A stretch of 64,000 bases of DNA from Paragorgia papillata (taxonomy: Eukaryota; Cnidaria; Anthozoa; Scleralcyonacea; Coralliidae): the NCBI GenBank assembly GCA_035771165.1, contig JAWNZC010000314.1, positions 1,909,501 through 1,973,500 of the forward strand, given 5' to 3'. Each line of letters begins with the position of its first letter. Within the stretch, counting starts at the first letter, position 1. This document shows positions 1-13,354 of this stretch, in pieces. The position numbers and the translations under genes were made by a program. The notes beneath the pieces are model-generated. The model worked only from the letters and a program-made list of their open reading frames with translations. It ran no database searches and was not told the DNA's origin.

Positions 1-483
1 ACATTTTCTGACGTTTCGACAGCCTGTACAGCTGGCATCTTCAGAGCCAATTAAGTTATTGGTTTTGAAAAACTAATTAAAAAAACCCCCAATAACTTCT
101 CTGGAGATGGCAGCCCTGTATACGGCTACCATTTTAAATGTTTTCAGAAACAATCCGGATTCAAACCATTCACTGTATTGTATTTCTTACTTTTCAATTC
201 TGTTCATATCCTCAGAAAGTCTTTTCGAGCATCTTTTCTGAGCCTCGTTAAAATCGTCCCTAAGTTGTTCTAGAGTTAGTCCTCGCTTGCGTTGCTTGTC
301 TGATTTTCTAAACAGATCAAACAATTAACCCAAAATCACAACCATTAATTTCGCATTAAATATTCTTGGATAATGCCAACAGCAACTTCAGTTACCTCGC
401 AGATGACATGGTGCCCGGTTTCGTCCTTTTGTCACCTGGAAAGTTTTCAGTTCAAAGTAGATGATAATTTGTATACTTGAATA

Positions 484-1374
484 TGTTAGACGTTTGTCAA
501 GCTCAAATACTATGCAGAAAATGTTCCTGAGTGTCAGACAGGGATTGAATTTGCAACCTTCAACCTTTGCAACAGGCATTGAATTACTGAGGCTTGGGTG
601 GGAAGCTAATAATAAGTATATATGCTTCGGTTGCTAATTCCTATAAACAGTAGCGTCTGCATGAATTGACCGTACCGAAAAGGATGCCGACTTGTACATT
701 TAACCACAATAATTTGCGTGCTGTAAATATTGTTTCTTCTAGAATTATTGGGAGATTAGATATGGTTTTAAAACGATCAACTTTTGTATGAATGAAGTTC
801 TTGCTTACTTAATCCATCTTAGGATGATAAACAATGTTTAGTTGTTATTCGTTTGTTAGTTGCTAAATGTACCGCCGCTATCATTTTCGGTACCGTCAAT
901 TAAAGTGACGTTAAAATAGTAATATTTGTATATGTTGCACATTTACGAGCTTTGTGTAATGTGACACTGAGACGTTCATCAGGCTTAAATATACTCAGAA
1001 GACATTGAGTCCAAGACATGGATTGAACCTACAATATTCAAATAACCGTTAGACGCTTTATAGACCCTTTTAATAAGTGCAGAGTACGTCATTTTTGGCA
1101 CTTGACGTCATTTTCAGCCTTTTGAATTCTATTAAAAATATACAAAAGCTAAGACAATAAACGAAATTGAAAATAATTCAAAAGAAAAATTGAAAAGAAA
1201 TTGACGTCAAAGGGTGAAAATTACGTATTATATACTTATTAAAAGGGCCCATAGCAATTGAGCTATCGAGGCTCGGATGGAGAAAGCTAAGGTTGCAAAT
1301 TCGTAGTCATGCATTTTCACTTCGTAAGCGGTAGGATTTACATATATGCGGAGATGTAGTTAAAGTGACGTTAA
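484..1374 (-). repeat. Two tandem tRNA-derived SINE copies
   Basis: Two head-to-tail degenerate copies run about 484-975 and 975-1374. Each shows a tRNA-like stretch with a B-box relic (gattgaacct at 1021) and a shared tail (aattaaagtgacgttaa at about 898 and again at 1358). The second copy is split at about 1066-1252 by a small inverted-repeat MITE and its tail is cut at 1371 by the TTAA element. Confidence 0.6.
1066..1252. mobile_element. Small MITE inserted in a tRNA-SINE
   Basis: Terminal inverted repeats acccttttaataagtgcaga and its complement near 1232-1248 (acttattaaaagggcc) bound an AT-rich core with gacgtca near both ends. The flanking SINE halves match the intact SINE at 25690-25810, which shows this piece was inserted. 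Confidence 0.6.
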
Positions 1375-1982
1375 GGTGGCTCCATACAGTTTCTTGAAAA
1401 ATGGAAAATTGAGAGTCCAAAACACGTGATTAAACAATTCGAGAAAAGAATAAAACTAAATGTTATGCATAGTTAAACAGTCTGACAATCAAAAACTGTT
1501 ACCAAATAAATAGTAACAGTTGTTGACGTTTCAAAATGGCTGCCAATTACCCTTCAAACTAATTTAATTCGAAAAAAGCTTTGGTGACCCCCAATTTTTT
1601 TTTCATTAAAACTTTTCTTGAAGTATGAGTGATCAATTGGCCGATTTTAATTTTTAAAAAATTTCGTTCTACAGAATTTTTTTAGATCGGCCTATTGATT
1701 ACTCATACTTCAAGAAACTTTTCTTTTTTTCAAGAAAAAAATTGGAGGTCAACAAAGTTTTTTTCGAATTAAATTAGTTTGAAGGGTAATTGGCAGCCAT
1801 TTTGAAAAGTCATTGTTGCCATAGCAACAACTGTTGCTATTTATTTGGTAACAGTTTTTGATTGTCAGACTGTTTAACTATGCATAACATTTAGTTTTAT
1901 TCTTTTTCCGAATTGTTTAATCACGTATTTTGGACTCTCAAACTTGTATTTTCCATTTTTCAAGAAACTGTGTGGAGCCACC
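1375..1982. mobile_element. 608 bp fold-back element with TTAA target duplication
   Basis: TTAA at 1371-1374 and 1983-1986 flank a near-perfect palindrome: ggtggctccatacagtttct at the left end is mirrored by the right end, and pairing continues almost to the centre near 1675. TTAA target choice is the hallmark of piggyBac-type elements; there is no coding capacity, so it must be non-autonomous. A relative with the same terminus lies at 49090-49684. Confidence 0.8.
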
Positions 1983-2292
1983 TTAAGTCGCATACTGGAC
2001 TATAGAGTAGAGTGGAGTAGAGTGGAGTGGAGTAAAATCAGATCCATATACCTTTTTCGTTTGTGGCTATTTGTTGCCATATCGGTAAAGGTTGTCCGTG
2101 CCCAAATTCTGCATTATTTCCAGTATTTGCCAACATTCCAAGGAAGTGACCTCGCCTGGATAAGAAAAAATCCAAATATCAAGAAGACTTTACACAGAAT
2201 ATAGAACGTTAATTGAGGAGTATAGTTTGGTGTAACATGAAATAATACATATAATATTTAATACATAGGTACATATGCGCGCGTATAAATCG

Positions 2293-2427
2293 AAATATAG
2301 TAATGTTTGAGTACTGCCAAAATTATTGAACGTAGTTTTCTAACGTTTTGAGCGGGCTTTCGCTCAAAACGTTATAAAACTACGTTCAATTATTTCGGCA
2401 GTACTCAAACATTACTATATTTCCATT
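2293..2427. mobile_element. Small fold-back MITE
   Basis: The arm aaatatagtaatgtttgagt is mirrored by actcaaacattactatattt, with a tight loop gagcgggctttcgctc in the middle. The inner motif with gagcg and aacgtt recalls the TIR family seen at 37720-37810. Confidence 0.7.
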
Positions 2428-2679
2428 TGTATTTCAACACTGCCTACGCAGCACACTACTTTTATTTCACATGCGCACATATAGCCGTATACGTACCAAA
2501 TATCAGACATCAACCGACCGCTCGGTTCGATCTCAAGTATAAAAAGTTTCGAGTCTCTTGGATCAAGACTCTCAAGTCTTTGATAACCAGCTTATTAGTT
2601 CTCAAGTTTTTGAAAACTAGTTTCAGATTTTCTCTAGTTTACTTACGGACAAAAACCTGATGTCAGATCCCAAATCAAT

Positions 2680-3425
2680 CAAGATAAGTACAAGTCAAGT
2701 TAAATTGAATTAAATCCAGCCAGGTCAAGTCCACGTCATTTCATGTCAATTCACGTCAAGTCAAATTAAGTCTAGTCATGTCAATTGAAGTTGAGTAAAG
2801 ACAGCTCTGCGATCAAGTCGTCTTAAGTGAGGTCAATTCATGTCAAGTATAGTGAAGTCAAGTCATGTCAAGTGAGGTCAAGTCATGTCAAGTGATGTCA
2901 TGTCATGTCAAGTGAGGTCAAGTCATGTGAGGTCAAGTCATGTCAAGTGAGGTCAAGTCATGTCAAGTGAGGTAAAGTCATGTGAGGTCAAGTCATGTCA
3001 AGTGAGGTCAAGTCATGTCAAGTGAGGTCAAGTGAGGTCAAGTCATGTCAAGTGAGGTCATTTCAAGTGAGGTCAAGTCATGTCAAGTGAGGTCAAGTCA
3101 TGTCAAGTGAGGTCAAGTCATGTCAAGTGAGGTCAAGTCATGTCAAGTGAGGTCAAGTCATGTCAAGTGAGGTCAAGTCATGTCAAGTGAGGTCAAGTCA
3201 TGTCAAGTGAGGTCAAGTCATGTCAAGTGAGGTCAAGTCATGTCAAGTGAGGTCAAGTCATGTCAAGTGAGGTCATGTCATGTCAAGTGAGGTCAAATCA
3301 TGTCAAGTGAAGTGAAGTCATGTCAAGTGAGGTCAAGTCATGTCAAGTGAGGTCAAGTCATGTCAAGTGAGGTCAAGTCAAGTCATGTCAAGTGAGGTCA
3401 AGTCATGTCAAGTGAGGTTAAGCCA
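2680..3425 (+). repeat. 20 bp satellite array
   Basis: The unit tgtcaagtgaggtcaagtca is repeated perfectly head to tail from about 3101 to 3280, and with point changes and 5 or 10 bp slips on both sides, back to a strongly diverged edge near 2680. The unit itself is built from GTCAA/GTCAT pieces, so it grew from a shorter repeat. Reading frames over it are artefacts. Confidence 0.92.
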
Positions 3426-4169
3426 TACATATTTACAAGGAAAGACAGGATCAGTCATTTTCAAACTTCAAGAAGTTGATTTGTCCTTTTACGGAAAAAT
3501 GTTATATTCATCTAGGCTGCAATATTATTTTTGAACCCAACCCATAATCATTTTTCCTATTTATAATTTGTCTGAACCAACAATCTCATTCGTATTTACC
3601 AGAGGTTTTCCCGCATTTGCCTTCAAAGCCCCAAACTTCTGGACTGTGCCAATATTGTCAAGAAAACTACATGCTCTATTTCATATACCTTCCTTTAACT
3701 CCACTAAAAGCAGTAAAGGTCGTTTGAAAACTACACCGACTGACACCAAATCTGCTTGATGTGTTATCCTGGCCGTGACTTTGACCACCAGGCTCAGATA
3801 TATCTTCCAAAGTATTAGGTCGTGTCGTTACGTTTTTAAAACTGCATAAAACGAGAATAAAGAGTAAATTAAATATAAGACAAACCTTAAAGCATTGGGG
3901 AATTAAGATATTACGATATTATATGTTGATAATTATCGAGCGTGACTTTTGGTTTTTGGTCGTGGGTAAGAGCTCGTGGGTGTTACACGATGGAATCGTG
4001 GAATTGTCAGTGTAAATTGTCTTGCAACTTGTCTTGCAATTAATAATAATAATTATAATTAGTGATTTATATTGCGCATTCTCCATGACGTAATGATCGA
4101 AAGCGCATTACGGTGTACAACAGAATAGATAAATACCTATATATAGCTTTACAATACATGAAGTAGTTA

Positions 4170-4403
4170 AGGTGTAGGTGTTGATTTTACGGAGGGAGCA
4201 AAATCGGAGAACCCGGCGAAAAACCCTCGAAGCACAGGAGAGGTCAACTACAACTCTACTCGCATAGGTCCAAGCTCGACAACGGGGTCATTCCCAGATG
4301 CTCACCCATCGAAGTACTGTACTAATCCCATCTAACTGGGCTTAACTCTACACTGCAGTGGTGAGAGGCAGCGCCCTAACACCACACGCCACCCGTGCCT
4401 CCC
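4170..4403 (-). repeat. 5S-rRNA-derived SINE, copy 1
   Basis: On the minus strand the head is gcacgggtggcgtgtggtgt and the body carries a 5S-like stretch (AAGTTAA-like box A, gttagtac, and the box C relic of GGATGGGTGACC, here mutated). The tail after cttcgagggtttttcgccgg is shared by all copies. It is a SINE3-type element, not a working 5S gene. Confidence 0.72.
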
Positions 4404-4951
4404 TTTTCCTTCAGGTTCACATTTCCAAAATATTTGTAGTGCTCGACGCGGGTAGATTACATGTATATGGATGGGATGGATCATGGATAGATGGATGGAT
4501 ATATTGATTGGATGGATGGGATAGGATAGGATCGATGGATGGAAGGAAGGAAGAAACAAGGAATGGATCCCAATCATGATAAATTGGTACAGATCCACTG
4601 TACATGTCTGACAGTATGAAACCTTTCAATAATCGAGACCACCACTAGAGCTATGCAGGCTCAAATCTGTATTACAGAACGTTTCATACGAACTTCTTAT
4701 TCTGGTACATGTTATTACGTAGATTTACCTCTCTGTTATTGAGTTACTCAGTCACGAGTGCTACACAGTTTATATAATAATAGCCTCATAGATATATCAC
4801 ATATATCAGGATGTCAAAATCCGTCTGATTCGTGGTTTCTGTTATAGATACTGAACTTTAGATTGCTGTCGTCGTACAACTAAGCTTAATTGCTTAAGCT
4901 CCCTAATATTTAGACCGACTGCCTTATCTAAGTATTTTGTGTCCGGCCACC

Positions 4952-7900
4952 CTACCGTTTAGATGCAAACCCAACGACCTGTTTTTCCAGATTGGAGCCG
5001 CTTTCCATCGCTGGCGGTCGGAACACGTTCGGTAATGAGTCGTTAGTGAACGCGCTAGTGCTTGTAACACGATCAGAGTCACTGCAGCGAATGTGGAAGG
5101 AATCTGTTGAACCCGATGGGTGTTGAGCAGTCGTTGTGATACGTTGATGTCTTACTGGCTTTCCCTTGGCATCGATTGGTACATCTGTATTGATCACCTT
5201 GATGTAGTCTCTACTCAACGGAACCTAAGTGGTGACATGATGAGAACGTTAGAGAAAGGTCCACAATAGGTTTATCCGGACGCGGGATAACGATTATTTT
5301 GATAACGAGAAAAGGGATATAAGAGGGAAAAAATGGACGAGATTTGGGATTTCAAAAAATGACGGGAAACGAGATCTAGAAAATTTTGCTGTCGTGATTC
5401 ACGAAATAAGGAGACTAAAAAACGGGATTCAGGATTTCTAAATAATGAAGACGTTGGTCTGGACTGGATCAGCTAACCAAAATAATATCAAGCGCGATTC
5501 CGGTTTTATGAAGCCTATTGTGGACCCTCTTGGAGCAGAGTTGGAAAAAGTTTTCAACTTTCCTACGGGTAGGATTTCAAGTTTTCAAAACCTTCTTGGC
5601 GTCAAAAACGTCGCTTGCATTCTCGTTCCCAGAGCCCACGTTTCTGTGTCCGTGGCGTACGATTCCGCAGGCTTTATAGCGTTAGGTTCCGCGGGTTAGC
5701 GTACGGATTCCACAAATTGTAACACCCAGAATAAAAAGCTACGTAACGTCTCAGCGGCTACTCGTCATGGCGCTTACCTTTGTTCGTAGATCGCGTGTTT
5801 TCAAATTGTACACACAGCATATGAGGGAGTAAAGGGCTTTGAGTGTTGATATGAAACTTTTACACTTGCGTTTATGATACTCTCTGCAATGTAAAACAAG
5901 ATGCGCGCGTTGGCAATGTTGTCTACCTTATAAAGCATATACAAAAAAGCACGTTACAAATCCAGGCATCATGCAGTATAGCGGGAAAGAAAGGACAGGT
6001 GGCCATCTTTACTTGCAATTGCATGGTGACTGAATTGCGAAGGACGCAGATCAACGTGATCGTGCATAGACCAAAGACGCTCCTGACAGTCACCATACGA
6101 CAATATATGTCAAACCACGGAGAACGACGAAGATCTAGGTGTTGATTTTACGGAGGTAGGATTACCGTAGAACCCAGCGAAAAATCCTCGAAGCACAGGA
6201 GAGACTAACTATAACTCTACTCACGTGAGAACGGGGTCATTCCCAGGCGATTACCCATCCAAGTACTAACCTCGTGCAACCAGGTTTAACTTTGGACTCC
6301 AGCATGCAGTGAGAGGCACACGCCACCCTCGTGCTTCCATTCCATGCACAATTAAGATCTAGGTGTTCATTTTACGAAGAGGTGGAAACCCGCGAACGCG
6401 GAGAAAAACTGTCGAAACACTGCATGAAGAGTCCAACAACCAACCTCGTCCCCAGGGCCATTTGTGGGGGCTGTGCCAAGATGGCGGCCAAGAACAAATG
6501 GCCCTGGCACAGGCTGAGCTATCACCACATCTGATTGGTCGAGATAACATTGGATGTTTTAGGTATTCTGATTGGTGGAAATAAGGCGGGCGGCAGGCTA
6601 ACTCGCGGGCATTTGTTTATAGGCTCAAATTATTTTAAATAAGTGATTCCAGAATTGCCGACTGTTAAAAACAACTTCAAAATGAATGAAAATGTGAGGA
6701 AAGCTGGCGAAACTGAAAGAATATGTAATGATGGATCGAACGAAAGACTTGGTGAACAAAGTCAAAAAGTATTTTGGCTACGAAAGGAAAGTACAACACA
6801 GGGCAGAATTTACGTGTTTGGCCATTGAGAAGCAGGCTTTTTTCAAACAAGAATTCTCGACTAAACGAAGCCTAAATGTTTTTCAAAACGCTGAATTGAA
6901 TCCACCGAAAACTCGCGAAAACAAGGCCAGACAACGGCAATCCAGTTTCTTGCGAATTTGGTACAACGGTGAAGCAAATGATAAATAATAAGCATTTACA
7001 GATATTTATTAAAAGTGTATTTATTTTATTAATTCGACAATGAATTTGGAAATGAATGTTTTGATTGTTTTCAGTCAGAGTCAGTCAAGCTGAACCGAAT
7101 ATTCAGAAAAATATAGCCTGACTAGGCGCGATAAACTTAGTGAAGACTGGGTCCGAGTCAAAAATGAGTCAAAATATGGCTCATTTTTTGCAGCCTGTGC
7201 CAGGGCCATTTGTTCCCGCCATTTTGTTTTTGGCCGCCATCTTGGCCCAGGCCCCACAAATGGCCCTGGGGATGAGGTTGTCCAACAACTCTACTCACAT
7301 GATTCTCAACTGAGCTCAAGAATCAGAACGGGATTAGTCCCAAACGATCACCCACTCCTGCTATAGTAACTTCATCCGACGGTACTTAACTTTGGATCTC
7401 AGTAGTGAAAAGTTTTTTGAAAGCACTTGCTGGAAAGATTTGGTAGAGATGGGGGGAAATTTGAAATTTGGGTGTCAAGTATAGTGTAAAATTGCATGCA
7501 CGGAAACCTTAGTCACCTCAGTTACCTCACGCGCAAAAGGAAATAGAAAAATATAGTAAAATAAAGAGTAGATATATTCAATGTTTTGAAAAATTTTATT
7601 TTTTGATTATTTAATATGGTGTTTTCCAAAACCCGGAATTCTGTAAAACCCACCCCAAAAAGTGCAGGAAATATTGTTTTAGACACTCTAGTTTTGAAAA
7701 TTTCCCGGGGAAATCCCTTTCTTGATGAAATCCTAGCTACTGGCGAGAAGCACCGTTTCAACTTAAACTCGCAGCTCATTATATAGGCGCTTTGAAGTTT
7801 GCAAAGTTTTAACTCGTTTTGACTATATGGAGACACCCTGAAGTCCACGCGAGGAGCACGGGTGGCGTGTGCTGTTAGGGCGCTGCCTCTCACCAAAAAG

Positions 7901-10900
7901 TTAAACCCGGTTTGACGGGGTTAGTACTTGGATAGGTGGCCACTTGGGAATTATCCCGTTGTCGAGCTTTGAACTCATGTGAGTATAGTTGTAGCTGATC
8001 TCTCCTGTGCTTCGAGGGTTTTTCGCCGGGTTCTCCAGTTTTCCTCCCTCTACAAAATCAACACCTAACATCTTAGCTGTGATCCGCGGTCTAAACTGTG
8101 TCGTATGGCGACTGCCTGGAGCGCCTTTAATATGCCCCGATACGGCCACGTTGATCTACGTCCTTCGCAATTCAGCCGCTAACTGCAAGTAAGGATGATT
8201 ACCCCCCCAGGTCCTTTATCCTTTATTACAAAGACAAAGGATAAATTAAATCTGAGTATCTACAGGGCCTTCGTGCGCCTAGCTAAGAGATCTAGATTCG
8301 TGGAAGCTTAGGCAAGAAAAGGACCTCACCGTTAATGTTATCAAAACACCACTTACTGTAGCTCGCTGACGTCCAGTTTGGTTGCATCCTCAAGTGAAGC
8401 TACGTCTTCAGAGGTCGCAAGAGATTTTCTTGACGCAAGAACGGATTTCTTTCTTATAAACGGAGTACCATGAAGAGTGTTTAGAGTCAGCTGCGTCTCT
8501 TGTTTTTGTTCTTCCAAAATTTCAAGCATCTATGGTGTGAGATATGACGCACTCCGATTAGGATTAGTTATATAAAGTTTTAACATTAGTTACATTTTAC
8601 GCACGCTGTGACTGTCAGAGAAGAGACATATGCGAGCTTAGCTATGAGAATTGAGTGTAAATGTTCTTCGAGCTATTCTACTCAGAAAAAATTCTGAGTT
8701 TCCAAGCAGGATTCGAACCCGCAACCTTCTTATCGCCAGTGAGACGCTGACCATTAAGCTTCGTTCAAATCATCTGAGTCTCATGCAGTAGCTCATATAC
8801 AAACACGATTATGACGTCACTCCAGTCTATAGCCTGTTCACATCATTGAACTAAAAATAACTGGAACGCTACGTTCAACCGGAAGTTTGAAGCCAAATTA
8901 TGCAAGTCGTACCCAGCCTTTCCACGAAAAAAACAAACACGGCCAAAACAAAAAAAGTAGAAACACGCGTGGAAGTGCGTGTCTGGGAGTCAAAACTGGC
9001 TTCATGGGAGTCAAATTTTGGCTTCAAGATTTGTATGCGCAGTTTACTGAACGTAGCGTTCCAGTTATTTTTAGTTCAATGGTTCACATACATGAGACGA
9101 GTTATATTATTCTCGACGCGAATTTGTTTCCATGTTTGAAAAGTAAACCGTTTGCATGCGCCCGATTTAATATAACTTGGGGGATGGGGGGGGGGGGGGG
9201 GGGTGTAACTCGTTCTGTGTAGGGTAGCACTATAGGGGTAGCGTTATCCCAACCTCCATGCTAATTTCTAATTTTCTATTTTTTTAAAGGCAAACTTTTA
9301 TTGAACAGACATGGTGAGTATTTTCTATATAAGTGTCACATTGTAAATTGAACATGTAATATCGTATATATGTTTTGATTTATTTATGTAAAAAATTTAC
9401 GTCAAAATATCAACATGCATATTCAATAAAACATGAACGCATGGTTGAAATATAAAGCCTTCAATCAGTGCCCGCAAACAATCAGCGCTTTCAACTTTCA
9501 GCGCTATCAACTAAAACACAGACTAAAAGAGTTTCACTTCTGAATCTTTGATTCAAACTCATAGTTAATACATGCAAAGGCAAAGCTATTAATATATAAT
9601 ATTGATATATACGTTTATTAATTCTTTGAAATTTGTTAATTCTATGCATTTGCTCTGATGAAGGCCTGAGTCAGTCTTTAATTGGCCATTTCTTAAAAGA
9701 GTTGAAGACTGGTGACGGGTTAGGAACGCTAGGGTACTTGGGATCGTTTGGAGGGACAGATTTCATGCTTGGTAGCGTAAGCACATCCAGTCTTCAACTC
9801 TTTTGGGAAATGGCCAATAGACCGATCAAATACTATTCTCTGGTGTGATCCAGAGGATGGTGCTTTTAAAAATGTATAAAAAAATGAGAGTCGACGCGCA
9901 AGAAAAAAGATGACGCGCGCGCTGACAGAAGATTTTTTTTTGCTTAAAGCCGTAATCAAACGAGAACGCAAGTCATCGCAAGTTGGTAGTCACAAATTTC
10001 TGTGGCGGTCGTTCGAATACCCAAATTAACAAAATAAAGGTTTCATGAGTGTTTTAAACAAGTTTTAACATTGTCAAGGTACATAATATTTTCGGTAAAT
10101 TATTCAGAGCGGCTGGCTGAGATAGCGTGACTGCCAACTTGCGATGACTTGCGTTCTCGTTTGATTAGGGCTTAATGCATAATTTTAATCGAACTAACCT
10201 TTCTTTGGTTTTCCCCACGCAAACACGCCTCGTAGCTTTGTCCCGCGCGTACGGCACAAAGACGACACTTCATCTGGGCTAGTCTTTCACCAATTACTGA
10301 CGTCATGTTCTTATTCGTGTAGCATCGTTCTTTAAGTTTGGCGGACTTAATGCTTTCATCGTCAAACTAAAAATACAAGAGTTTCACTTCCAAACACCGA
10401 ATCTTCGATTCAAAGTCATAATTACAGTAATACACGCAAAGGCAAAGCTATAGGTTTATTAATTCTTTTAAATTTGTTAATTCTATATGCATTTGCTCGG
10501 ATAAAGGCAACAGGTCAAAAGCTAAGCAATAAATAATAAACGTGTTACCACTAATTCTTTCTTCTATTTAGTAATACGGTTGTTTGGAAGTTTTATTGAC
10601 CATAGAAGCACGGGTGGCGTATTCTGTTAGCACGCTGCCTCTCACCAAAAAGTTAATCCCATGCAGTTAGACGGGGTTAGTATTTGGATGGGTGACCGCT
10701 TGGGAATGACCCCGTTGTCGAACTTGTAACTTGTGTGAGTAGAGTTGTAGTTGGTCTGTCCTGTGCTTCGTGGGTTTTTCGCCGACGGGTTTTCCGGTTT
10801 TCTTCCCTCCGTAAAATCAACATCTACAGTTTAGCTGTGATCTGTGGTCTGAACTGTGTCGTATGGCAGCTGCCTGCATGGAGCTCCTTTGATATGCCTC

Positions 10901-13264
10901 GACACGGCCACGTTGATTTGCGTTCTTCGTAATTTAGCCGTTGGCTGTGTGTAAGCCCCCAGTCCTCAGTTATCCTTTATCTTTCGGTGGATGTTAGCAT
11001 TAAATTGTTTCATTCAGTTCCACGGAAAAGTAGTCGAGTTCTTCATAATACAGTTTGATGGATGATAAGCTTATGTCCAGCAACAGTGTGCTAAGTTGAG
11101 TTTTAGAATTAAGTCGATTTTGCATGAATTTCGAAGAAATTGTGTTTTTCTTTGTTTAAAGTTTGTTTGATTTTTTAAGGGAGGCTGTATCACGCAAACT
11201 TGTAGTCGGGGTCTTTACTCGGCAATTTGAAAAGGCTAACCTAGCCTTTCAAGTGTTGAATGCGAAAGCCATGAAGGTAGATTGTTCTTTTAAACAGCCC
11301 TTTTTTCCTAGTTTGTCGTGTCGTACATGTACATGCAAGGATTATATTTCTTTTGTATATTGAAACCTCACATTTCATGTAATAGATCAAACACGAGTTT
11401 GAGTGTTTCATCAGGGGTTCCAAACACAAGAAAACAAATCAAAACGAAGGGCGTTGCCCGAGGTTTTTATTCTTTTTGAGAGTGTTTGGAGTCCCCTGAT
11501 GAAACACGATAAACGAGAGTGTTTGATCTTGCTTCTCAAACGAGTATTCGCATCGCGATTTGCGGTGTTTTCTTCATTTATATCAATATGCAGATTAAGA
11601 AACGTGATCCAGTTCATGCACTAGGAAGTTTCCTACATGTTTTCATTGGGTATCAAAACTCATGCATGTGATGTGGTATACGTTCACGGATTGGCTACGA
11701 TAATTCATGAATTATTAATGAGTTTGAGAACAACATTTCAAATATAGTCCTCTTAAAAGGGTATGGGCAACAAAAACAAAAAATTTCCAATGCAAACCAA
11801 TGACATGAAGATACAATCTAGTGTGTAGACCCAAGGTATTCCAATAAAACAACTTAATTGCACTTTTAAAGTTGCTAATCTGAATCAGTATCTGCCATCT
11901 TGGATACATTTTATGATATGCATGTGACGTCACAAGCTAGGTAAAGCGAAAACTTTAGTTAGCCATACTTTCACATATATAATTCTGAAACTCTTTTTTT
12001 GTTGATGATTTTCATTCTTGATTAAACCACAACACTTTAAAAACATACCACAGAAATTCAGCTGCGAGAAGAATAAGTTTCATCATGTTTACCCAGCTTG
12101 TGACGTCAGTTAATTAGGCAAGGTCTTACAACAAGATGGCGAACGGCAAGATTGTCTTTTGTCGAAATTAGTGATGTTGTTTGGCACAAGAGTTGTTTTG
12201 TTTACTTGGATTACCATCGCAAGACAGTTTGTTAATCAGAAATTTAAAAATGTGTACTTGTAATCTTTGTTGCTCTTACCCTTTAAGTTTGATTGTTCTT
12301 AAACATGCAACTGTAATTCATTGATTAAATTTCCTTATAATAATCCTTCACCTGGGATTCAGTAAGTTTTCGGAAGGAAAAGAATAGAATAGCTTCAGCT
12401 CACCTTGATAAATATATCGCGATTATCGCGTAATTTGCTCCACAATGAATCTTTCCCAGGACCTGTTGGTTGTTGCTGCGCCTGTGTAAAAACACAAGCA
12501 TATACGATCGTTAATAACCTGCGAAGTACCCTAGTATAGTCTTTGGGTTATTGTATGTTAAGAGTGATACGTATATACGTGTTACACGCGTGGTGCAACT
12601 TTGGTGTATTGTGACAAACGTTTCGATTAGAGATTAAACATTACTTTACCGCCGTGTGTTGCGAAGTTCGTTCGGAAGTTCAGATAGTCGTTCGGAAGTT
12701 CGAAATTACGTTGCCAAGGTTGAAAATTATCCAATCAAATTGCGAGCTTTGGATCAAAACTCATTCTGATTGGATAATTTTTCAACCTTAGCAACGTAAT
12801 TCCGAACGAATAGCTGAACGTCCCAACGAACTTCGCAACACACGGCGGTAAAGTAATGTGAAATCAACTGTAATTATATACAGTTATTCGTACTAGCAAG
12901 AATTAGAAAAAATTAAAGTTTTCTTGTAGTTTAGAGAAGGCCATCTGTAGATATTTTTGGCGAAAAGAAGAAAGAGAGGTAGCGTTTCTAATAGTTAGGT
13001 CCAGGGAGTTCCATTCGGTAGGAGCGAGGAAGGCAAAAGTGCGCATCCCGGCCTAATTAGTTGCTTTAGGAAGTTTTAAATTATTATTGGTGGAACCACG
13101 GGTGTTAAGATTATGAACGGAATTAAAAGGTGTAATTAATTAAGTTACTGAGATAGGTGGCAGAAAAATTATTTAAAACTTTATAAACAGTTACAGCACG
13201 GAAATATTTAATTTTGTCTTGAATGGGGAGCCATCCTAGCTGTAAAAATAATGGCAGTGATGGT

Positions 13265-13354
<90 letters not shown>

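Noticed and set aside
3340..3534. Plus-strand frame MSSEVKSCQV...
   Set aside because: It starts inside the 20 bp satellite; the repeat codes the pattern.
4332..4629. Minus-strand frames with HPSIHPS words
   Set aside because: They read through a GGAT/GATG short repeat and a SINE head.
8887..9222. 111-codon plus-strand frame ending in poly-Gly
   Set aside because: It runs into a poly-G tract; two overlapping frames of similar length and no motif.
10604..10740. Functional 5S rRNA gene
   Set aside because: Only the internal control region resembles 5S; the 5' and 3' stems are not complementary and the shared non-5S tail shows it is a SINE.
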